Part shown: piece by piece, positions 14,907 to 21,513 of the stretch | How positions within the stretch are numbered: position 1 is the first letter of the stretch | How the letters are laid out: each line of letters begins with the position of its first letter | Assembly (NCBI GenBank): GCA_025965935.1 | Contig: JAOPVZ010000266.1 | Span: forward strand, 1-32,974 | Direction of reading: 5' to 3' | Length of the DNA: 32,974 nt | From: Frankiales bacterium | Lineage (GTDB): Bacteria; Actinomycetota; Actinomycetes; Mycobacteriales; SCTD01 | Made by a program: the position numbers and the translations under genes | The notes under the pieces: generated by a model | What the model saw: the letters and a program-made list of their open reading frames with translations, nothing else | Database searches by the model: none | Told to the model about the DNA's origin: nothing

Positions 14907-16045
14907 TGAGCAGGTGGGAGACACCGGAGCGGCTGGCCCTGCGGGAGCTGGCGAGGGACATCGTCGCCAAGGAGGTCGCCCCGCACGTCGACGAGTGGGA
15001 GCGCGCCGGGGAGCTCCCTCGCTCCCTGCACAAGACCTTCGCTGCTGCCGGGCTGCTGGGCATCGCGTTCCCGCTCGAGGTGGGCGGTCAGGGCGGCGAC
15101 GCGGTCGACGCGGCGATCGTGACAGAGGAGCTGCTGCTCGGGGGAGCGTCCGGCGGGACGGTCGCGTCGCTGTTCACGCACGGCATCGCCTGCCCGCACA
15201 TCGCCTTCGCCGGCACCCCCGACCTCGTCGACCGGTACGTCCGGCCGACGCTCGCCGGCGACCTCATCGGCGCGCTCGGCGTCACCGAGCCCGGCGGGGG
15301 GTCCGACGTCGCAGGCCTCACCACGACGGCCCGGCGGGAGGGCGACGGGTACGTCGTGAACGGCGCCAAGACCTACATCACGAGCGGCATCCGGGCGGAC
15401 TTCGTCACGACGGCGGTGCGCACCGGAGGGCCTGGGCACGCGGGGATCTCGCTGCTCGTCATCGACAAGGGGCTGGCCGGGTTCGCCGTGTCGCAGCCGC
15501 TGGACAAGATGGGCTGGCGGGCCTCCGACACCGCGGAGCTGTCGTTCACCGACGTCCGGGTGCCGGCGAGTCAGCTCGTCGGCGCCGAGGGCGACGGCTT
15601 CCTGCTGATCATGCGGCAGTTCCAGACCGAGCGGCTGTCGCTGGCCACGCAGGCCTGGGCGCTGGCCCAGCGGGCGCTCGACCTGACGGTGCAGTGGGTG
15701 CGCGACCGCGAGACGTTCGGGCGGCCGCTGGCCTCGCGCCAGGTGGTGCGGCACAAGATCGCCGAGATGGCCCGCCAGGTGTGGGTCGCGCGGACGACGA
15801 CCCGGGCCGCCTACGACGCCTGGCTCGACACCGGGGACGCCGTCACAGAGGTGTCGATGGCCAAGAACACCGCATGCGCCGTCGCCGACCACGTCGTCGA
15901 CGAGGCGGTGCAGCTGTTCGGCGGCCTCGGGTACATGCGCGAGTCCGAGGTGGAGCGCTGTTACCGCGACAGCCGGATCCTGCGCATCGGCGGTGGCACG
16001 GACGAGATCATGAACGAGGTCATCGCCAAGCGGATCGGGCTGTAA
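14906..16045 (+). CDS. Acyl-CoA dehydrogenase
   Basis: A 379-residue FAD-dependent acyl-CoA dehydrogenase that introduces the alpha,beta double bond in an acyl-CoA and passes electrons to ETF. Signature segments are ALGVTEPGGGSDVAGLTT (FAD/substrate loop), VNGAKTYITSG, RDRETFGRPLASRQ and VQLFGGLGYMRESEVERCYRD. At the usual C-terminal catalytic-Glu position the sequence reads IGGGTDEIM with Gly363, so the medium/short-chain type base is absent. A Glu at 242 in QTERLSLA fits the alternative base position used by isovaleryl-CoA and long-chain dehydrogenases, which suggests a branched or bulky acyl substrate. The gene starts without a ribosome site, directly opposite the TetR gene. Confidence 0.93.
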   Translation: MSRWETPERLALRELARDIVAKEVAPHVDEWERAGELPRSLHKTFAAAGLLGIAFPLEVGGQGGDAVDAAIVTEELLLGGASGGTVASLFTHGIACPHIAFAGTPDLVDRYVRPTLAGDLIGALGVTEPGGGSDVAGLTTTARREGDGYVVNGAKTYITSGIRADFVTTAVRTGGPGHAGISLLVIDKGLAGFAVSQPLDKMGWRASDTAELSFTDVRVPASQLVGAEGDGFLLIMRQFQTERLSLATQAWALAQRALDLTVQWVRDRETFGRPLASRQVVRHKIAEMARQVWVARTTTRAAYDAWLDTGDAVTEVSMAKNTACAVADHVVDEAVQLFGGLGYMRESEVERCYRDSRILRIGGGTDEIMNEVIAKRIGL

Positions 16046-16057
16046 CGGTCCCCGCTG

Positions 16058-16231
16058 TCAGGGCTCGAGCTCGGCTTCCTTGCCGGGGTCCTTGGCGGCC
16101 TCGGTGTCGGACGTGGCGCCGGCGGCCTCCTCCTCGAAGGCCGGCTCCGCCTTCAGGTCGCTCGAGGTCTGCCCGGCGACCTGCTCGGCCAGCTCGGCGT
16201 CGGTCAGGCCCTCGCCTGCGGGGTGCGTCAC
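16058..16231 (-). CDS. Small acidic hypothetical protein (57 aa)
   Basis: A short minus-strand ORF opens at GTG 16231 behind a strong AAGGAGAGAG ribosome site (about 4-9 bases upstream) and ends at TGA, 12 bp beyond the stop of the convergent acyl-CoA dehydrogenase. The product is very acidic and Ala/Glu-rich (TDAELAEQVAGQTSSDLKAE, then EEEAAGATSD, ending ELEP), with no hydrophobic core, and so is probably disordered. A TATACC hexamer 17 bases before the ribosome site could be a -10 box; it sits in the loop of a GGGGG/CCCCC inverted repeat (16252-16268). I do not recognise the family. The strong ribosome site and lack of stops argue that it is expressed. It fills most of the space between the dehydrogenase and sigma factor genes. 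Confidence 0.65.
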   Translation of the reverse strand: MTHPAGEGLTDAELAEQVAGQTSSDLKAEPAFEEEAAGATSDTEAAKDPGKEAELEP

Positions 16232-16350
16232 GGCTCTCTCTCCTTAGGATCGGGGGTATACAGCCCCCTACCCAGGGTGACTCGTGCCACGCCCCAGCCC
16301 GGACGGTGCGACAATCATCAGACGCCCCGATCTGAGGAGATCACCCGAGC

Positions 16351-17571
16351 ATGAGCGCTGCCGTACCTGAGCAGCCCCCCGCCGCCCGCAGCCGCTCCAA
16401 GAAGGCTGCAGCAGTGGAGGTCGCGGAGGACACGTTGCCCGCCAAGAAGTCCGCGAAGGCGAAGGCGACTGACGCGAGCGCCGCCCCCGGCGGCGTCCTC
16501 GCTGACGAGGTCGTCCTGGACGACGTCGAGGTCGTGGAGGGGGCGGTCGCCGCCGCGGGCATCGACCCGCTCGACCCCGGCAACGAGGAGCCCACCGCCG
16601 AGGAGCTCGCCGCCGAGGCGGAGGCGGAGGAGCAGGCCGAGATCGAGGCCGGCGCGACGCTGTCCGTCGACGTCCTGCGGCTCTACCTCAACCAGATCGG
16701 CCGCGTCCCGCTGCTCACCGCCGAGCAGGAGGTCGAGCTCGCCCGCGCCATGGAGGCCGGGCTGTTCGCCGCCGAGCGCCTGGCGCAGGGCGGCAAGATG
16801 AACATCACGATGAAGGTCGACCTGCAGACCCTCGTGCGCGAAGGCGAGCGGGCCAAGCAGCACATGCTCGAGGCCAACCTCCGCCTGGTCGTCTCGGTCG
16901 CCAAGAAGTACGCCGGCCGCGGGATGGGTCTCACCGACCTCATCCAGGAGGGCAACCTCGGCCTGATCCGTGCCGTCGAGAAGTTCGACTACACCAAGGG
17001 CTTCAAGTTCTCGACCTACGCCACCTGGTGGATCCGGCAGGCGCTCACGCGCGCCATGGCCGACCAGGCCAGGACCATCCGGCTTCCCGTGCACATGGTC
17101 GAGCAGGTCAACAAGATCCGCCGCGTCGAGCGCGACCTCGTCGTGCAGCTGGGCCGCAAGCCCACCGCCGCCGAGATCGCCGTCGAGGTCGACCTCACGC
17201 CCGAGCGCGTGGAGGAGATCCGGTCCTACAACCGCGACCCAGCCTCCCTCGACGCGCTTATCGGCGAGGACAGCGACGCCTCCCTCGGTGACTTCATCGA
17301 GGACGAGCACGCGGTCATGCCGGGCGAGGCCGCGGCCTTCCTGCTCATGCGCGAGGAGCTCTCCGCCGTGCTCGCCTCCCTGACGGACCGTGAGCGGCGC
17401 GTCATGGAGATGCGGTACGGCCTGGTCGACGGCCAGCCGCGCACGCTGGACGACATCGGCAAGGACTTCAACCTCACCCGCGAGCGGATCCGCCAGATCG
17501 AGGGCAAGACGCTGTCGAAGCTGCGGCACCCCAGCCGCTCCGCGTCGCTGCGCGACTACCTCGACGACTAA
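16351..17571 (+). CDS. RNA polymerase sigma-70 family factor (group 1/2, HrdB/SigA/SigB type)
   Basis: A 406-residue sigma factor. The first ~105 residues are Lys/Ala- then Glu/Ala-rich and low in complexity. Region 1.2 begins near residue 107 ([20 protein letters not shown]). Region 2 is almost canonical ([55 protein letters not shown]). Region 3 follows ([20 protein letters not shown]). Region 4 has [15 protein letters not shown] and the [23 protein letters not shown], ending [18 protein letters not shown]. It directs RNA polymerase to -10/-35 promoters. Length falls between SigB-type (~320) and HrdB/SigA-type (~510) proteins, so I cannot say whether it is the essential housekeeping factor or a group 2 paralogue. 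ATG 16351 has GAGGAG 11 bases upstream. Confidence 0.9.
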   Translation: MSAAVPEQPPAARSRSKKAAAVEVAEDTLPAKKSAKAKATDASAAPGGVLADEVVLDDVEVVEGAVAAAGIDPLDPGNEEPTAEELAAEAEAEEQAEIEAGATLSVDVLRLYLNQIGRVPLLTAEQEVELARAMEAGLFAAERLAQGGKMNITMKVDLQTLVREGERAKQHMLEANLRLVVSVAKKYAGRGMGLTDLIQEGNLGLIRAVEKFDYTKGFKFSTYATWWIRQALTRAMADQARTIRLPVHMVEQVNKIRRVERDLVVQLGRKPTAAEIAVEVDLTPERVEEIRSYNRDPASLDALIGEDSDASLGDFIEDEHAVMPGEAAAFLLMREELSAVLASLTDRERRVMEMRYGLVDGQPRTLDDIGKDFNLTRERIRQIEGKTLSKLRHPSRSASLRDYLDD

Positions 17572-17581
17572 CCTGGAGCAC

Positions 17582-17932
17582 GTGCTCCGCGTGCTGTTCT
17601 CGCCCAAGTGGCTGTGCCGGCACGTCCTGCTCGTCGTCGCTGTCGGCACCTGCTACGGCTTCGGCCGCTGGCAGCTCGGCCGTGCCGTCGACCGGCACTC
17701 GGTGCTCAACTGGTCCTACGCGATCGAGTGGTCGCTGTTCGCGCTGTTCGCGGTCGTCTGCTGGGGCTGGTACCTCCGCGACGACCTCCGCGGCGGCCCG
17801 GACGCCCGCCCCGAGGAGCCGGCCGAGCCGGTCTACCTGCCGCAGGCCGCGCCCGTGACCGACGACGAGGACCCCGAGCTCGCCGCCTACAACCGGTACC
17901 TGGCGGGCCTCAACCAGAAGGAAGACGTGTGA
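17582..17932 (+). CDS. Small membrane protein of unknown function
   Basis: A 116-residue protein with two predicted transmembrane helices at about residues 11-28 (ending YGFGRWQLGRA) and 41-60 (IEWSLFALFAVVCWGWYLRD). The C-terminal half is acidic and Pro-rich, ending in LAAYNRYLAGLNQKEDV. The GRWQL motif after the first helix recalls the start of SURF1-like proteins, but the rest does not match, so I give no function. GTG 17582 lies 10 bp after the sigma factor stop with GGAG close upstream; GTG 17591 is an alternative. Its stop abuts the next start (GTG TGA, with the DUF3817 GTG at 17929), so the two are co-translated. Confidence 0.8.
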   Translation: MLRVLFSPKWLCRHVLLVVAVGTCYGFGRWQLGRAVDRHSVLNWSYAIEWSLFALFAVVCWGWYLRDDLRGGPDARPEEPAEPVYLPQAAPVTDDEDPELAAYNRYLAGLNQKEDV

Positions 17933-18291
17933 CCTCACCCCAGCCCGTCGCTCGCACGCGCACACGACACGGCGGGGACCTCGGATCCAACCGACCCCTC
18001 ATGATCTACCGGGTCATGGCCAACGTCGTGGGCGTCGGTCTGGTGCTGCTGTTCGCCAGCCTGCCGTACCGCTACTGGACCGCGCACTACCACCGGGAGC
18101 CCACCGCGGCGATCGGCTTCGTCCACGGCATCCTCTACATGGTGCTGCTCGTGAGCATCGCCAACCTGGCGTTCCGCCGGCGCTTCCCGATCCACTGGAT
18201 CATCTACGTGGCGCTCGCCGGCACCATCCCGTTCCTGTCCTTCGTCGCGGAGCGCGCCGTCACCGCCCGCGTCCGGGACGGCCGGCTCTAG
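17929..18291 (+). CDS. DUF3817 domain membrane protein
   Basis: A 120-residue integral membrane protein that I recognise as the actinobacterial DUF3817 family. It has a cytoplasmic basic start, then MIYRVMANVVGVGLVLLFAS, a loop with PYRYWTAHYHREP, the HGILYMVLLVSIANLAF helix and the WIIYVALAGTIPFLSFVAER helix, about three membrane segments in all. GTG 17929 overlaps the last bases of the preceding gene; an internal ATG at 18001 would give a shorter form that begins right at the first helix. No biochemical function is established that I know of. A terminator hairpin follows 6 bp after the stop. Confidence 0.88.
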   Translation: MTSPQPVARTRTRHGGDLGSNRPLMIYRVMANVVGVGLVLLFASLPYRYWTAHYHREPTAAIGFVHGILYMVLLVSIANLAFRRRFPIHWIIYVALAGTIPFLSFVAERAVTARVRDGRL

Positions 18292-18297
18292 GTACGA

Positions 18298-18333
18298 CGA
18301 AGGGCGCCGCGGTCGAGTCCGCGACGCCCTTCG
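18298..18333. terminator. Bidirectional intrinsic-terminator hairpin
   Basis: An inverted repeat lies between the convergent DUF3817 and sedolisin genes. CGAAGGGCG (18298-18306) pairs with CGCCCTTCG (18325-18333), and after one C/A mismatch CGCGG (18308-18312) pairs with CCGCG (18319-18323) around a TCGAGT loop. This gives a 14-bp GC-rich stem. There is no T-run on either side, which is common for actinobacterial terminators. The position between two converging genes supports termination from both directions. Confidence 0.75.
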
Positions 18334-18343
18334 ACGGCAGCCC

Positions 18344-19504
18344 TCAGAAGGCGGCGGTGCCCTTCGGCGTACCGAGACCGGTAGGCCCGTCGTACCCGAC
18401 GACACCGGAGCACAGGTAGCCGAAGCGGCACTTCCGGGTGTTCGTCCCGCTGGTCACGTCGAACAGAGCAGCCGGGTTCGTGTACGCCAGCGAGGCCGGC
18501 GTCCCGGTCGTGTTGCCGGACAGCGCGTAGACCGCGCCGATGATGGGCGCCGCGACGGACGTACCGCCGAAGACGTACCAGTTGGCGCCGCCGGTCGAGC
18601 CGTAGCTGTCGTAGACCGCGACACCGGTGTTCGGGTCGGCGACGGCCGAGACGTCAGAGACGGTGCGGCGGCTGCAGCCGGTGTCGTGCTGCCAGGCCGG
18701 CTTGCTGATGTAGGCCGAGCAGCCGCTGCCGGCCCCGCTCCAGACCGTCTCGGCCTTGCGGGTGCCGTCGGCGTTCAGGGTCAGCGAGGTCCCGCCGACC
18801 GCCGTGACGGTGTTGAACGCGGCTGGGGACTGGACGCCGTAGCCGCTGTCGCCCGAGCTGACGGTGATCGCGACGCCGGGGTGCGTGTAGTACTGCGACT
18901 GGATCGAGATCTCGCTGCTCGACTCGTTGCCGCCGTAGGAGTTGGAGACGACCTTCGCGCCCTTGGCGACGGCGGTGTTGACCGCGGTGCCGAGGTCTGT
19001 GAAGGACGCCGACTTGGCTCCGACGTAGAGGATCGGGCAGGCCTGGCAGATGGCCGAGACCATCTCCAGGTCGAGCATCTCCTCCTGGCCCCAGCCGGTG
19101 TCGCCCGCCGCGAGTCCGGTGGTGCTGCCGTTCTGGTTGACGATCGTGAGGTTCGCCGGCCCGAGGCCGAACTGCGTGCGGTAGGCGTTCAGGTCCGCCG
19201 CCGCGTTCGGGTTGTTGTACGCGTCGACGACCGCGACCAGCGCGGAGCTGCCGCCGGAGAGGCCGTACGCGGTGGTGAGCTGAGCGGGGGAGTACCCACG
19301 GCCGCCCCAGCTCGTGGTGGCGGCCGGTGTCGCGCCCTCGGTCCGGACCTGGGCGAAGCAGGCAGCGTCGCCGGTCTTGGCAGCGCTGCACACCTTCTTG
19401 CTGCCCGCGGTGTCATCGCTGGAGGCCGCCGTCGCGACGGTGCCGAGGCCGGAGACGGCCATCAAGGACGCGGCCGCCAGGGCCACGATCAGGGGTCGGC
19501 GCAT
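18344..19504 (-). CDS. Secreted sedolisin-type serine protease (peptidase family S53)
   Basis: A 386-residue exported protease of the sedolisin (serine-carboxyl peptidase) family. A signal peptide ends near ATAASS (about residue 27). The catalytic domain starts near residue 68 (YSPAQLTTAYGLSGGSSALV). The Ser-Glu-Asp set is visible: Glu141 and Asp145 in QEEMLDLEMVSAICQACP, oxyanion Asp219 in SSGDSGYG, and nucleophile Ser316 in FGGTSVAAP. The C-terminal part (FDVTSGTN, then GYDGPTGLGTP) matches the calcium-binding end. The ~170-residue propeptide usual for sedolisins is missing: only about 40 residues lie between signal and catalytic core. Cys residues in the mature part could form disulfides. 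ATG 19504 has GAAGGA just upstream. The gene is divergent from the secreted CocE-type hydrolase and faces a terminator. Confidence 0.9.
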   Translation of the reverse strand: MRRPLIVALAAASLMAVSGLGTVATAASSDDTAGSKKVCSAAKTGDAACFAQVRTEGATPAATTSWGGRGYSPAQLTTAYGLSGGSSALVAVVDAYNNPNAAADLNAYRTQFGLGPANLTIVNQNGSTTGLAAGDTGWGQEEMLDLEMVSAICQACPILYVGAKSASFTDLGTAVNTAVAKGAKVVSNSYGGNESSSEISIQSQYYTHPGVAITVSSGDSGYGVQSPAAFNTVTAVGGTSLTLNADGTRKAETVWSGAGSGCSAYISKPAWQHDTGCSRRTVSDVSAVADPNTGVAVYDSYGSTGGANWYVFGGTSVAAPIIGAVYALSGNTTGTPASLAYTNPAALFDVTSGTNTRKCRFGYLCSGVVGYDGPTGLGTPKGTAAF

Positions 19505-19668
19505 GCAGTCCTTCTCTCGAGCCGTGAGGGAGTCACTGGGCGTGAGCGGAGGGTGGCACCTCGGGCGGTCGCCGTCACTAGCGCTACGGGAGAGTCACTC
19601 CGTCGGCAGGAATGACCACGTCGCTGGCGAAACGTGTGGGCAACGCCCCTTTGCCCGGAAGGCCCCCC
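19505..19668. other. Divergent intergenic control region
   Basis: 164 bp separate the sedolisin and CocE-type genes, which point away from each other. The hexamer GTCACT occurs three times on the plus strand, at 19532-19537, 19574-19579 and 19594-19599; the third lies in a small inverted repeat GGAG-AGTCA-CTCC. No clear -35/-10 pair could be picked. An in-frame ATG at 19612 lies inside the region but has AGGA directly against it. A shared control region for two secreted hydrolases is likely from layout alone. Confidence 0.35.
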
Positions 19669-21342
19669 GTGCGTCTCCGCCCTGCCCTCGCCCTGGTCGC
19701 CGTCGTCGGCGGCCTGCTCGCCGTCCCTGCGCACGCCGCGCCGACCACGCTGTCCGACGTGACGATCACCGCGTCTGACGGTGTCCACCTCGTCGGCGAC
19801 GTTCACCTGCCCGCCGCCACCGGCAGGTTCCCCGCCATCGTCGACCTGGAGCCCTACGGGCGCTCGACGGCGACGACCTACCTCGCGAACGGCTACGCGC
19901 ACGTCAACACCGACGTCCGCGGCAGCGGCAAGAGCGGCGGCGCGCTGTGCCTGCTCTGCAGCCGCGAGCAGCAGGACGTCTACGACGTGGTCGAGTGGGT
20001 CGCGCGCCAGAAGTGGTCGAACGGCAAGGTGGTGCTCTACGGCTACTCCTACTCCGCGATCACCGCGCTGCTCGGCTCGGCGCTGGAGCCGCCGCACCTG
20101 ACCACCGTCATCGTCGGCCACCCGCCCACGGACCCCTACCGCGACGTGCTCTGGCACAACGGCCTCTACGACCAGGGCTTCGTGGAGCAGTGGTTCGCCG
20201 GCCAGACCGCGACCCAGGCCGTCGGGCTCGGCCCGCAGCCGCAGTACCTCGACCGCAAGGACCAGCTCTTCGCCTTCGAGACCCGCTTCAACGACCTCGA
20301 CGGACCCTTGTACGACGAGCGCTCCGTCCTCTCCAAGGTGTCGAAGATCAAGGTGCCGGTCTACGTCTTCACCGGCTGGAACGACATGTACAGCCGCGGC
20401 GACCTGCGGCTCATCGACTCCCTGAAGGTCCCGGCCCAGCTCTGGATCGACGCCTCCACCCACCACGGCACCGGTCAGGTGGGTGAGGTCGGAGCCCCGT
20501 ACGGCGGTGGGCCGACGTCCCTGTCGCCGTCCCTCAACTCCTCGCCGCCCGCCGGCCAGGTCCTGAAGTGGCTCGACCACTACGTGAAGGGCAAGACCAA
20601 CGGCGTCGACAAGCAGCCGCGGGTGACGTACTTCGACAAGGGCTCGCGCACCTGGAGCACCGCCTCGTCGTGGCGGGCCGCCGGTCCGGACCTCACGAGC
20701 TTCTACCTCTCCGGCGCCACCTCCGGGTCGGCCGCGTCGCTGAACGACGGCTCGCTCACGACGGCGCAACCCAAGCTGCGCGACTCCTACCAGGACTCTT
20801 ACGTCTACAACCCCGCGTCCGGGGCGTCGGTGCCGATGGGCAAGGAGGGGCCGGACGGGTTCGCGCCCTACGTGCACACCGACCAGCGGCTCGACGACGC
20901 CGACGGGCTGACCTACACGACTCCTGTGCTCACCAAGCCGCTGCGCCTCGCCGGCCCGTCGGAGCTGCGGTTCTGGGCGATCACCGAGGCAGCCGACATG
21001 GCCTGGGTCGTGCGACTGTCCGACGTCGCGCCCGACGGCTCGGAGACGCCTGTGACCCAGGGCTGGCTCCGGGCCTCCTTCCGGCACGTCGACCCGAAGA
21101 GGTCACGGCCAGGTTCGCCGTACCTGACCGACGACCGGCACGACCCCGTGACCATCGGGCTGAGCACCGAGTACCGCCTCGACATCTGGGACACCGCGTA
21201 CTCGTTGCCCAAGGGCCACCGCCTGCGGCTGTGGTTCGCCAGCGGTGACTCGCCCACCCACGAGCCGGTGCCCGCGGCGGGGCGCAACCTGCTCTTCCAC
21301 GACGCCCAGCACCCGACCCAGCTGATCCTCACCACCCGCTGA
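19669..21342 (+). CDS. Secreted CocE/NonD (S15-like) alpha/beta-hydrolase
   Basis: A 557-residue exported hydrolase related to cocaine esterase and X-Pro dipeptidyl-peptidases. The signal peptide is RLRPALALVAVVGGLLAVPAH, with cleavage after AHA. The catalytic triad fits the family: Ser127 in YGYSYSAITA (the usual GxSYxG ends in Ala here), Asp239 in FTGWNDMYSRG, and His265 or His266 in STHHGTG. The N-terminal strand DVRGSGKSGG is the oxyanion-side motif. Residues from about 330 to the end form the C-terminal jelly-roll domain typical of the family (for example YRLDIWDTAY). I chose GTG 19669 because GGAAGG sits six bases before it and the signal peptide starts there; ATG 19612 would add 19 residues. 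The natural substrate, ester or peptide, is unknown. Confidence 0.88.
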   Translation: MRLRPALALVAVVGGLLAVPAHAAPTTLSDVTITASDGVHLVGDVHLPAATGRFPAIVDLEPYGRSTATTYLANGYAHVNTDVRGSGKSGGALCLLCSREQQDVYDVVEWVARQKWSNGKVVLYGYSYSAITALLGSALEPPHLTTVIVGHPPTDPYRDVLWHNGLYDQGFVEQWFAGQTATQAVGLGPQPQYLDRKDQLFAFETRFNDLDGPLYDERSVLSKVSKIKVPVYVFTGWNDMYSRGDLRLIDSLKVPAQLWIDASTHHGTGQVGEVGAPYGGGPTSLSPSLNSSPPAGQVLKWLDHYVKGKTNGVDKQPRVTYFDKGSRTWSTASSWRAAGPDLTSFYLSGATSGSAASLNDGSLTTAQPKLRDSYQDSYVYNPASGASVPMGKEGPDGFAPYVHTDQRLDDADGLTYTTPVLTKPLRLAGPSELRFWAITEAADMAWVVRLSDVAPDGSETPVTQGWLRASFRHVDPKRSRPGSPYLTDDRHDPVTIGLSTEYRLDIWDTAYSLPKGHRLRLWFASGDSPTHEPVPAAGRNLLFHDAQHPTQLILTTR

Positions 21343-21370
21343 CCGCGGGCTCACGGCCTGCGGCCGGCGC

Positions 21371-21444
21371 CACAACGCCTTGCGAGTGCCGGTGACTCGC
21401 GCACAACGTCGTGAGAGCTGAGCGTCGACACAACGTCTTGGGAG
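21371..21444 (+). repeat. Three imperfect 16-bp direct repeats (possible regulator sites)
   Basis: The gap before the beta-propeller gene holds three copies of CACAACGYCKTGNGAG: CACAACGCCTTGCGAG (21371-21386), CACAACGTCGTGAGAG (21402-21417) and CACAACGTCTTGGGAG (21429-21444). They start 31 and 27 bp apart, about three helical turns, and are non-coding. Spaced direct repeats of this sort commonly bind a response regulator or other activator. The assignment as binding sites is inference; I do not recognise the motif. Confidence 0.55.
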
Positions 21445-21492
21445 ACGTTTCGGGACGGGGGGCGGCGCGGCGAGCAGGTGACGGCGGCCCGG

Positions 21493-21511
21493 GCCGGACG
21501 TAGCGTCCGGC
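21493..21511. promoter_or_regulatory. Perfect inverted repeat at the start of the propeller gene
   Basis: GCCGGACG (21493-21500) and CGTCCGGC (21504-21511) are exact inverted copies around TAG, ending two bases before ATG 21514. In RNA this would be an 8-bp GC stem directly in front of the start, where a ribosome site would be expected and none is seen. It could be an operator or a translation-controlling hairpin. If translation instead begins at GTG 21478, the repeat falls in the codons for the signal-peptide n-region and may be incidental. Confidence 0.4.
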
Positions 21512-21513
21512 GC

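Noticed and set aside
12868-15063. The binding-protein frame stays open far upstream, suggesting a 731-residue protein.
   Set aside because: The extra part lies antisense or out of frame through the TetR gene and the start of the acyl-CoA dehydrogenase, and the lipoprotein signal begins at 14340.
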